A stretch of DNA of 64,000 nt from Poriferisodalis sp965205175 (lineage in GTDB: Bacteria; Actinomycetota; Acidimicrobiia; Acidimicrobiales; Poriferisodalaceae). Both the position numbers and the translations under genes were made by a program. The stretch spans positions 2,728,001-2,792,000 of the forward strand of contig NZ_OZ242038.1 of assembly GCF_965205175.1 (NCBI RefSeq), read 5' to 3'. This document shows positions 41,569 to 48,677 of the stretch, piece by piece; position 1 is the first letter of the stretch; each line of letters opens with the position of its first letter. The notes beneath the pieces were generated by a model. It had not been told where the DNA came from. It ran no database searches and worked only from the letters and a program-made list of their open reading frames with translations.

Positions 41569-43284
41569 ATGGCAGACGTCAAGCGCATCAGCGCTCAGCA
41601 GCCCAGCTCGATGCCGTTCCACCTGTACGGCACGTACGCATTCGCGGCGCACCTTCCGGACCGCACCTGGCCCGACCGGCACATCACCGAGGCGCCGCTG
41701 TGGTGCTCGGTGGATCTGCGCGACGGAAACCAAGCCCTCATCGACCCGATGGACGTGACGCGCAAGCGGCGGATGTTCGAGGCACTGGTGGAGATGGGCT
41801 TCAAGGAGATCGAAGTCGGCTTCCCGTCGGCATCGGCGCCGGACTTCGAGTTCTGCCGCAAGCTCGTGGAGCAGGATCTGGTGCCCGACGACGTGTGGAT
41901 TCAGGTGCTCACCCAGAGCCGACCGGAGCTGATCGAACGCACCTACGAGGCGATCGCCGGCGCCAACAAGGCCATCGTTCACCTGTACAACCCGACCTCG
42001 GAGCTGCAGCGGCGAGTGGTGTACCGGCTGGGCATCGACGGCATCGCCGACATCGCCGTCACCGGCACCCGACAGTGCAAGGAGCTGGCGCAGCGCCATG
42101 TCGGCGGCGCAATCCGCTTCCAGTACTCACCGGAGTCGTTCACCGGCACCGAGATCGGCGTCGCGCTGGACATCTGCAACGCGGTGCGCGCCGAGTGGGG
42201 CGCCACCGCCGAGGACCCGATCATCTTGAACCTGCCGGCGACGGTGGAGATGGCGACACCCAACACCTACGGCGACCTCATCGAGTACTTCCATCGCAAC
42301 GTCGAAGCACGCGACGCTGTGGTGCTGTCGCTGCACCCGCACAACGACCGCGGCTGCGGCGTGGCGGCAGCGGAGTTCGGCGTGATGGCGGGTGCCGATC
42401 GAGTGGAGGGCACGCTGTTCGGCAACGGCGAACGCACCGGCAATGTCGACATCGTCACGCTGGCGATGAACCTGTTCAGCCAAGGCGTCGACCCCGAGCT
42501 GGACATCAGCCACATCGACCATCTGCGCCGCATCGCGGAGTACTGCAACCAGCTGCCGGTACACCCACGTCATCCCTACGGCGGCGATCTGGTGTACACC
42601 GCATTCAGCGGCAGCCACCAGGACGCCATCAAGAAGGGCTTCGAAGCGCTGGCCGACGACTACGACTTCTGGGAGGTTCCCTACCTGCCGATCGACCCGG
42701 CGCACGTCGGCCGCACCTACCAGGACGTCATCCGCGTGAACAGCCAGTCCGGCAAGGGCGGCGTGGCCTACGTGATGAAGAACAGCTTCGGCCTCGACCT
42801 GCCGCGGCGGCTCCAGATCGAGTTCAGCGGCGTGATCCAGGCCATCACCGACGAAGGCGGCGAGATCCTGCCCGAGGCCATCAAGAAGACCTTCGACGAG
42901 ACGTACCTGCATGCGGAGTCGCCGTACTCCTATGTCGGCCACCGCAGCTACTTCGACTCGGAGTCGTCCGACGAGTCCGAAGTCGAGGCCACCATTGCCG
43001 GTCCCGACGGCGAGGTGCGGGCCAAGGGTCGAGGCAACGGGCCGCTGTCTGCCTTCAAGAGCGCTCTGGTCGACGCGCTCGGCGTCGAGGTCAGCCTCGT
43101 CGATTACCACGAGCACGCCGTGGGCGCAGGCGCGGACGCCGCCGCCGCCGCCTACGTGGAGATCGAGACCCCGTCTCGCGACGTGTTCTGGGGCGTCGGG
43201 CTGCACCCGAACATCGTCACGGCCAGCTTCCGAGCGCTGCTGTCGGCGATCAACCGCTCACACGAAGAGGTGCCGGCGCGCTGA
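41569..43284 (+). CDS. leuA: 2-isopropylmalate synthase
   Basis: A 571-aa enzyme that condenses acetyl-CoA with 2-ketoisovalerate, the committed step of leucine synthesis. The actinobacterial long form has SVDLRDGNQALIDPMD, VEMGFKEIEVGFPSASAPDFEF, LHPHNDRGCGVAAAEFG and GNGERTGNVDIVTLAMN, and a C-terminal regulatory dimer domain (about 425-565, EVEATIAGPDGEVRAKGRGNG, YVEIETPSRDVFWGVG) where leucine feedback would bind. An AGGAGG-type site precedes the ATG. It is controlled at transcript level by the leader peptide and attenuator upstream. Confidence 0.96.
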   Translation: MADVKRISAQQPSSMPFHLYGTYAFAAHLPDRTWPDRHITEAPLWCSVDLRDGNQALIDPMDVTRKRRMFEALVEMGFKEIEVGFPSASAPDFEFCRKLVEQDLVPDDVWIQVLTQSRPELIERTYEAIAGANKAIVHLYNPTSELQRRVVYRLGIDGIADIAVTGTRQCKELAQRHVGGAIRFQYSPESFTGTEIGVALDICNAVRAEWGATAEDPIILNLPATVEMATPNTYGDLIEYFHRNVEARDAVVLSLHPHNDRGCGVAAAEFGVMAGADRVEGTLFGNGERTGNVDIVTLAMNLFSQGVDPELDISHIDHLRRIAEYCNQLPVHPRHPYGGDLVYTAFSGSHQDAIKKGFEALADDYDFWEVPYLPIDPAHVGRTYQDVIRVNSQSGKGGVAYVMKNSFGLDLPRRLQIEFSGVIQAITDEGGEILPEAIKKTFDETYLHAESPYSYVGHRSYFDSESSDESEVEATIAGPDGEVRAKGRGNGPLSAFKSALVDALGVEVSLVDYHEHAVGAGADAAAAAYVEIETPSRDVFWGVGLHPNIVTASFRALLSAINRSHEEVPAR

Positions 43285-43328
43285 GCCCGCTCGTCAGCTT
43301 CGCCGGAGGCGCCCTGTTCGGTTGCCAG

Positions 43329-44030
43329 GTGGGGACTGCGCCCGCCGCAGTGCTGTGCTTGCACGGATGGGGTCGCACGCATCGGGACTGGCTGGGTTGC
43401 GTCGACGGCCTCGATGCCATCGCGCTCGACCTGCCAGGCTTCGGTGCCAGCCCGGCCCCAGCACAAGCCGGCGGCGCCGCTGCATACGCCGACTTGGTGG
43501 AACCCATATTGGAGGACTGTGCAGCACGCGTCGTCGTGGTGGGGCACAGCTTCGGCGGCCGGATCGCCGCGGAGCTGGCGGTTCGCAGGCCCGATGTGGT
43601 TGCGGCACTGGTGCTGTGCGGCGTTCCGCTGCTGCGGCGCTGCGACCGCGCTGCAGCGAAGCCTCCCGTCGGCTACCGGCTCCTGCGCGGCCTGCATCGG
43701 CGCGGGATGCTCGGAGAGCACGCGATGGAGCGGGCGCGGCAGCGCTACGGCAGCGCCGACTACCGCGCTGCTGCAGGGGTCATGCGCTCGGTGCTCGTCG
43801 CTGCGGTCAACGAGAGCTACGAAACCCATCTGGCGCGCATCGCGCAGCCCGTCGAGCTGGTGTGGGGCCGCGACGACGACGCGGTGCCGGTGCAGACTGC
43901 GCATCGGGCATGCTCGATGCTGGCAGCTGCACGGCTGAGCGTGCTCGACGGAGTCGGCCACTTCGTGCCGACCGAGGCCCCGGACGCGCTCGCATCGACG
44001 ATCCGGCAGCGGCTTGCCGAGTGCTCATAG
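43329..44030 (+). CDS. Alpha/beta hydrolase
   Basis: A 233-aa alpha/beta-hydrolase fold enzyme. The oxyanion region is LCLHGWGRTHRDW, the nucleophile elbow VVVVGHSFGGRIAAEL (GHSFGG), Asp in VELVWGRDDDAVP and His in VLDGVGHFVPTEAPD. No ATG or GTG is in frame with the end of leuA; a CTG at 43281 overlaps the leuA stop, and GTG 43329 is the first common start. It is most likely cotranscribed with leuA, but it has no known leucine-pathway role. Confidence 0.82.
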   Translation: MGTAPAAVLCLHGWGRTHRDWLGCVDGLDAIALDLPGFGASPAPAQAGGAAAYADLVEPILEDCAARVVVVGHSFGGRIAAELAVRRPDVVAALVLCGVPLLRRCDRAAAKPPVGYRLLRGLHRRGMLGEHAMERARQRYGSADYRAAAGVMRSVLVAAVNESYETHLARIAQPVELVWGRDDDAVPVQTAHRACSMLAAARLSVLDGVGHFVPTEAPDALASTIRQRLAECS

Positions 44031-44097
44031 ACCAGTGCCGGTGAGACCCGCGCTCGTGAGACTGTGCTCGTGAGATTGCGTCCATGAGGCAGCGCTG
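44031..44097. repeat. Degenerate short tandem repeat between hydrolase and MurF-like gene
   Basis: Three imperfect copies of a roughly 15-bp unit centred on GCTCGTGAGA (GGTGAGACC, GCTCGTGAGACTGT, GCTCGTGAGATTGC) fill most of the 67-bp gap. Several out-of-frame GTG/ATG codons result, so the MurF-like start at 44098 is the first that opens the long frame cleanly. Confidence 0.55.
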
Positions 44098-45825
44098 ATG
44101 AACCAGATCGTTCTGTGGAGTTCGGTGGCGGCGGGTGCGCTCGGCGCTTGCCGCTGGCTGCGCGTCGCTCAGCGCGAGCACTACGGCATCGGGCGCGCCT
44201 CACGCTTTGCACGGCGCTGGTGGCTGCTCGGCTGGCACAACCGCTCGCTGTCGCTGCTGGCAGTCGCCGGCGTCGTGCTGAGCGGGGCATTCTGGTGGGC
44301 GCCGGCGCTCACAGCGGCGGCGGTGGCGGCCGGTCCGCACGGTCTCGGCCTGCGCGGACGGACCGGCCCGCTGGCCTGGACACGACGGCTGGCGACGGTG
44401 GCAACGACGCTGGCAGTGCTGTGGGCGGTGCTGGTCGGCGTCGGGCTGCTGGTCGGGCTGGCATCACCGGTGGTCGCCGTGCTGCTGTTCGGCATGCCGC
44501 TATGGGTGGACGCCTCGCTGGCGCTGCTCGCACCGTTCGAAGCCGTGCTGTCGCGCCGCTGGGTGCGCCGGGCCCGCCAGCGCCTAGATCACGTGGATCC
44601 GGTGCGGGTGGCGGTGACAGGCTCATACGGCAAGACCACCATCAAGGGATACCTCCGCCAGCTGCTGGAGGACTCTCGTTCCGTGGTGGCCACGCCGGCC
44701 AGCTTCAACAACACCGCCGGCATCTGTCGCACCGTCAACGAGCACTTAGCGGCCGGCACCGAGGTGTTCATCGCCGAGATGGGCACCTTCGCCGCCGGGG
44801 AGATCGCGGCCATGACACGCTGGGTGCGCCCGTCGGTGTCGATACTGGCCTCGATTGGCCCCGTCCATCTCGAACGCTTCGGCAGCCTCGAGCGCATCGT
44901 GGCTGCCAAGACGGAGATCTTCGCCACAAGCAGGACGGCCATTCTCAATGTGGACGCGTACGGACTGGCAGCAGAAGCGGACCGTCTGGCGGCTTCAGGC
45001 CTACGCGTCATTCGGTGCTCGGCGCGCGATCCAAGCGCCGACGTGACCGTGCTCGCCGCCGGCACGGAGCCGGCTGCGCGTGCTGCGACCGCCGAGGCGC
45101 AGCTGCTGCTCGACAACTGCGACGGTCCCGACGACGGTGGCCTCGACGACCGCAGCGGCTCGCACATGCACACTCCCGCTGCTGCGACGGACGAGGCGGC
45201 CGGCACTGCGCCGCGTGTCACGTTGTTCGGCAGGACGATCGCCGCCGTGCCGCTCGGCGACGCGGCACCGGAGAACGTGGCGTGCGCCGTTGCCGCGGCA
45301 TCGGTGCTGGGGGTGTCCGATGCCGACATCGCGGGTCGCCTCGCCGGACTGTCTGCGCCCGAGCATCGCCGCACTGCCGTGCGCAGCCCCAGCGGCGTCA
45401 TGGTGATCGACGACACCTACAACTCCAACCCTGCCGGGGCACGCGCTGCGCTGTCGATGCTGTCCAGCACGGAGGCGGAGCGGCGAGTCGTGGTCACGCC
45501 GGGCATGGTCGAACTCGGACGCACGCAAGCGAGCGAGAACCGTCGCTTCGGCGAACTGGCCGCGCGGGTTGCCGACGACGTGCTCATCGTGGGCCGGACC
45601 AACCGGACGGCCCTGCTGGGCGGCGCAGCCAGCTGGGACGCTGCGACTGCGCGGCGCGCCACGCGAGGACGCTCCGCCCGCAGCCTCGTGCATGACCGCA
45701 GCACAGAGCGCGCCACGATCCGCTGCATGGAGGATCGCGAGGCGGCCGTTCGCTGGGTGCGCAAGCACTTGGGCGACGGTGACGCAGTGCTCTACGAGAA
45801 CGATCTTCCCGACCACTATCCCTGA
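44098..45825 (+). CDS. Membrane-anchored MurF-like Mur ligase
   Basis: A 575-aa protein. About 160 N-terminal residues contain three or four hydrophobic helices (LLAVAGVVLSGAFWWAPAL, LATVATTLAVLWAVLVGVGLL, VVAVLLFGMPLWVDASLALL) in place of the UDP-binding domain of MurF. A complete Mur ligase core follows: P-loop VTGSYGKTTIKGYLRQL, SFNNTAGICRTVNEHL, FIAEMGTFAAGEIA, VIDDTYNSNPAGARAAL and ENDLPDHYP. This predicts ATP-dependent amide-bond formation on a membrane-bound acceptor. A Ddl-like ligase gene follows, so a D-Ala-D-Ala-type dipeptide is the expected donor. Confidence 0.82.
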   Translation: MNQIVLWSSVAAGALGACRWLRVAQREHYGIGRASRFARRWWLLGWHNRSLSLLAVAGVVLSGAFWWAPALTAAAVAAGPHGLGLRGRTGPLAWTRRLATVATTLAVLWAVLVGVGLLVGLASPVVAVLLFGMPLWVDASLALLAPFEAVLSRRWVRRARQRLDHVDPVRVAVTGSYGKTTIKGYLRQLLEDSRSVVATPASFNNTAGICRTVNEHLAAGTEVFIAEMGTFAAGEIAAMTRWVRPSVSILASIGPVHLERFGSLERIVAAKTEIFATSRTAILNVDAYGLAAEADRLAASGLRVIRCSARDPSADVTVLAAGTEPAARAATAEAQLLLDNCDGPDDGGLDDRSGSHMHTPAAATDEAAGTAPRVTLFGRTIAAVPLGDAAPENVACAVAAASVLGVSDADIAGRLAGLSAPEHRRTAVRSPSGVMVIDDTYNSNPAGARAALSMLSSTEAERRVVVTPGMVELGRTQASENRRFGELAARVADDVLIVGRTNRTALLGGAASWDAATARRATRGRSARSLVHDRSTERATIRCMEDREAAVRWVRKHLGDGDAVLYENDLPDHYP

Positions 45826-46038
45826 ACGCATGCTGCCCACAGGAGCGCCGTCCATGAGTGCATCGTGGCTGCGCGCGCCGTCCGTGCGCATTCTGCCATC
45901 GGCACCCACCATCGCCGCGCACTCCCGCGGGTGCGCAATCCGCCCAGACGCGCCCCGGCCTTGCGCGTGCCGTTCTTGGGTATCCCGTGAGAACATGACA
46001 GGCGTGCTTGTGTGCCAACGTTCGCTCGTGAGATGCCA
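45826..46038. other. Gap between MurF-like and Ddl-like genes
   Basis: Contains related short blocks GCGCCGTCCATGAGTGC and GCGCCGTCCGTGCGC (around 45845-45890). A GTG/ATG-rich stretch just before the Ddl start gives several possible starts. No terminator or recognised gene; a weak promoter could lie at 45955-46000. Confidence 0.4.
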
Positions 46039-47163
46039 ATGACTCGCGCCGGCGTGTGTTTCGGCGGCCCGTCGCCGGAGCACGACATCTCGGTTCTCAC
46101 GGGACTGCAGGCGGTGCATGCGCTCACCGACGCCGGGCGCGACCCGGTGGCGCTGTACTGGTCGCCAGTCGGTGCCTGGCACGAAGTGCCTGCCGACATC
46201 GAGGCCTCCGCCTTCTCCCAAGGACTGCCGCGCTCGGCATCTGCCGTCGAGCTGACCACAGGCCCCAATGGCGGGTTCGTCCGCGCTGAACGACGCCGTC
46301 GCCCGGTGCCTGTGGATGTGGTGGTGAACTGCTGCCACGGCGGCCCTGGCGAGGACGGCGGCTTGTCGGCGTTGCTGGACCTCGCGGGGCTGCCCTACAC
46401 CGGTCCCAAGCAGCACAGCGCCGCGCTCTGCATGGACAAGCTGGCGTTCGCGGGCACGGCGCAGGCAGCCGAACTCCACACGCTGCCGCTGTGGCTGCTC
46501 ACCGAGCAGTTGCCCCGCGACGGCGCCATTGACGCGTTGGCGCAGGGACCGTTGATTGTCAAGCCGCGACACGGCGGATCTTCGATCGGCATCGAGATCG
46601 TGGCTGACCTCGCGACAGCGCGCGCGCTCGCGAAGTCATCACCGCTGCTGCGCGACGGTGCGGTGGTGCAGCGCTACCTCAGCGAGGTGGTCGACCTGAA
46701 CGTCTCGGTGCGGACCTGGCCGCAGCTGCGACTGAGCGCCGTGGAGCGACCGCTGCGCGACGACAGTTCCATCTACGGCTACGACCAGAAGTACCTGACG
46801 GGTGGAGGCGGCATGGCGACTGCCCCCCGAGAGCTGCCGGCCAGCCTGCCGCCGCAGATCACCGAGGCGCTGCGCGATGCGGCGACTGCCGTGGCCGGTC
46901 TGGTGATGGCCCGGTCGGTCATGCGCATCGACTTCTTGTGGGACGGCGCGGATGATCCGAGCGGTTTGTGGCTGAACGAGATCAACCCGATCCCCGGCTC
47001 GTTGAGCTGGTACTTCTGGTCCCACGAGGGCGACAGCCTCGTTGATCTGCTGGACGATCTCATCGCTGAAGCACTGGCAGCGCCGGCTCGGCGCTTCGTG
47101 ACCCACGGTGCCGACGGCGCTGCCCTGCGCTCCGTGGGGTCGATCGCCGCGAAGCTCGCGTGA
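46039..47163 (+). CDS. D-alanine-D-alanine ligase-like ATP-grasp enzyme
   Basis: A 374-aa ATP-grasp ligase of the Ddl family. The N-terminal motif is CFGGPSPEHDISVLTGLQA, with NCCHGGPGEDGGLSALLDLAGLPYTG, the ATP lysine in MDKLAFAG, IVKPRHGGSSIGIEIV, YDQKYLTGGGGMATAP and the Mg site LNEINPIPGSL. Because it sits after a membrane MurF-like gene and not in a division cluster, it may be a second, specialised ligase whose product is not necessarily D-Ala-D-Ala. ATG 46033 and 46012 are alternative starts. The stop overlaps the GTG of the next gene (GTGA). Confidence 0.87.
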   Translation: MTRAGVCFGGPSPEHDISVLTGLQAVHALTDAGRDPVALYWSPVGAWHEVPADIEASAFSQGLPRSASAVELTTGPNGGFVRAERRRRPVPVDVVVNCCHGGPGEDGGLSALLDLAGLPYTGPKQHSAALCMDKLAFAGTAQAAELHTLPLWLLTEQLPRDGAIDALAQGPLIVKPRHGGSSIGIEIVADLATARALAKSSPLLRDGAVVQRYLSEVVDLNVSVRTWPQLRLSAVERPLRDDSSIYGYDQKYLTGGGGMATAPRELPASLPPQITEALRDAATAVAGLVMARSVMRIDFLWDGADDPSGLWLNEINPIPGSLSWYFWSHEGDSLVDLLDDLIAEALAAPARRFVTHGADGAALRSVGSIAAKLA

Positions 47164-48320
47164 CGCTGCGCCGGGCGCTCATCGAGCCTGCGACATGGGT
47201 GGCGCTGTACCGGGCGCTCATCGGGTGTGCGCCTCGGGTGCTGCTGCGCCGGGCGCTCATCGGGCCCGCAAATCGGGTGCCGCTGCGTCGGGCGCTCATC
47301 GGGTGTGCGGCAGCAGTCGTGCTCTCGGCGGCATGCAGCGGTTCGGGGGACGCAGGCGCCGGCGGCGAGTCGGACCGCAGCAGCGACCTCACGATGTGCG
47401 AACGCGAGCGTTTGGCTGCTGCGTTGGGCTTGAGCGACCCGGCGGAGCTGTCGTTGCCGCTCGACCCTGGCGATGAGCCGCTCGCCGACATCGCACGGGA
47501 TGTCTGCGCGCTGCGCAGCGACCCTCCCACGACGGGGGACGAGGCAGACGATGCGCAGTCGGACAATGTGCATTCGGACAGTGCGCCGTCAATCCGCCAG
47601 GTGCGCTCCCCCGCGCAGCAGCGCGACGTCACACTGCCCGCATCATTGGTGCGTGCGCCTGCGCTCTATGACCCCGACGACGCTCCGCCCGGCGACGATG
47701 CTGCACTGGACGAGTTGTGGACCCAGTGCGGGCAAGGCAGTGCCAGTGCCTGCAATTCGTTGCTGTTCACGTCGCCGGCGGGCAGCGACTACGAGGCGTT
47801 CGCCTTCAGTTGCGGAGGGCGCGAGAATCTGCACTGCAGCGTGCTGCTCGGCGACCGCGGTGCCGACGCCGGGCTGCTGGGCTTCGAGCTTGACCCCGAC
47901 TCTGCCGCTCCGGGCACGATTCCCGACTTGGACCGCTGGTGGCGGGCTTGCGGCGGGGGCAGCAGCCGTGGGTGCGCGCAGCTGGTGCTGTCTGCGCCAG
48001 GAGGCTCGGTCTACGCCAGCTTCGGGTGGACCTGCGGCGGCCGCACCACCCGCGACTGCGCTTTGCTGGTAGGCGACGACGGCCCTCCGCCTGCGCTGGC
48101 CGGTCGTTCCCCTGAGAACCCGCCGCCCGGCGACGACAGCTACCTGGACCAGCTGTGGGACCGCTGCGGTGCCGCCGACGCTCTTGCGTGCCGCGACCTC
48201 GCCACCTTCGGCCCGCCGGGCAGCGACTACGAACGCTTCGCGCTGTCGTGCGGATGGAGAGCCGTGCGAGCCTGCGCCCGCCTCTTCGCAGAACTCGCCG
48301 CCGCCGAACCTGAGCCTTGA
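47160..48320 (+). CDS. Lipoprotein with three C-x7-C-x19-C-x7-C repeats
   Basis: A 386-aa unrecognised protein. The first 54 residues come from four tandem 39-bp repeats (LRRALIG...), and the last copy forms the signal peptide with lipobox VVLSAAC (Cys59). An acidic Ser/Asp linker follows. Three modules of about 60 residues share LDxLWxxCGxG and SxYxxFxxxCGxR, each with exactly C-x7-C-x19-C-x7-C spacing, which suggests two disulfides per module. It overlaps the Ddl-like gene by 4 bp (GTGA), so it is translationally coupled to the Mur-ligase pair and probably acts at the cell surface. No function is assigned. Confidence 0.75.
   Translation: MTLRRALIEPATWVALYRALIGCAPRVLLRRALIGPANRVPLRRALIGCAAAVVLSAACSGSGDAGAGGESDRSSDLTMCERERLAAALGLSDPAELSLPLDPGDEPLADIARDVCALRSDPPTTGDEADDAQSDNVHSDSAPSIRQVRSPAQQRDVTLPASLVRAPALYDPDDAPPGDDAALDELWTQCGQGSASACNSLLFTSPAGSDYEAFAFSCGGRENLHCSVLLGDRGADAGLLGFELDPDSAAPGTIPDLDRWWRACGGGSSRGCAQLVLSAPGGSVYASFGWTCGGRTTRDCALLVGDDGPPPALAGRSPENPPPGDDSYLDQLWDRCGAADALACRDLATFGPPGSDYERFALSCGWRAVRACARLFAELAAAEPEP
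47166..47321. repeat. 4 x 39-bp in-frame tandem repeat building the signal peptide
   Basis: Units start at 47166, 47205, 47244 and 47283, each beginning CTGCGCCGGGCGCTCATCG or a close variant (13 codons each). The first three copies lengthen the basic N-region ahead of the hydrophobic segment supplied by the last copy. Confidence 0.92.
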
Positions 48321-48434
48321 GCCAATACGAGGTCGGCAGTAGCGCTGCCGGCAAGTGGCGGCCCAGCTTCAGTACTGAGCCGATACGAAGTCGGACGCAA
48401 TCGCGGCCAGCAAACGGCGGTCCGGCTTCGATGG
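48319..48434. repeat. Two imperfect 58-bp direct repeats after Cys-repeat lipoprotein
   Basis: 48319-48376 and 48377-48434 share GAGCCRATACGARGTCGG and the later GGCGG-CC-GCTTC pattern, with roughly two-thirds identity by eye. The first unit begins in the lipoprotein stop codon. No gene lies here. Confidence 0.6.
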
Positions 48435-48647
48435 GAGTGACGGCCATGATGGCCAGCGCTGCGCTCGACGCCCCGTGTGCTCGACACCCAAGAGGAAGCG
48501 CTTCGCGTGCTACGCGTCATCGTGCGCGGTGTTGCCGAACTGCCTTCTCGTCGTACTCGGTTGCTGCGGAAGTCTCATAACAGGACTGTGCTGCGCTGTG
48601 CCACTGTGCTGCGGGGTGAGCCCGCCGACACCAGTGCGTGGCCGACA

Positions 48648-48670
48648 GTGTCACACCCCCTCCCTACATT
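48648..48670 (+). promoter_or_regulatory. Damage-type promoter 1 of HNH gene
   Basis: GTGTCACAC (48648-48656), eight bases, TACATT (48665-48670), then 7 nt and ATG 48678. Geometry equals the PafBC-type consensus; the 9-mer differs from the mycobacterial one at several positions but is identical in all three copies in the window. Confidence 0.6.
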
Positions 48671-48677
48671 CACGTAC

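Noticed and set aside
47166..47321. CRISPR-like array
   Set aside because: The four 39-bp units are contiguous, coding and without unique spacers.
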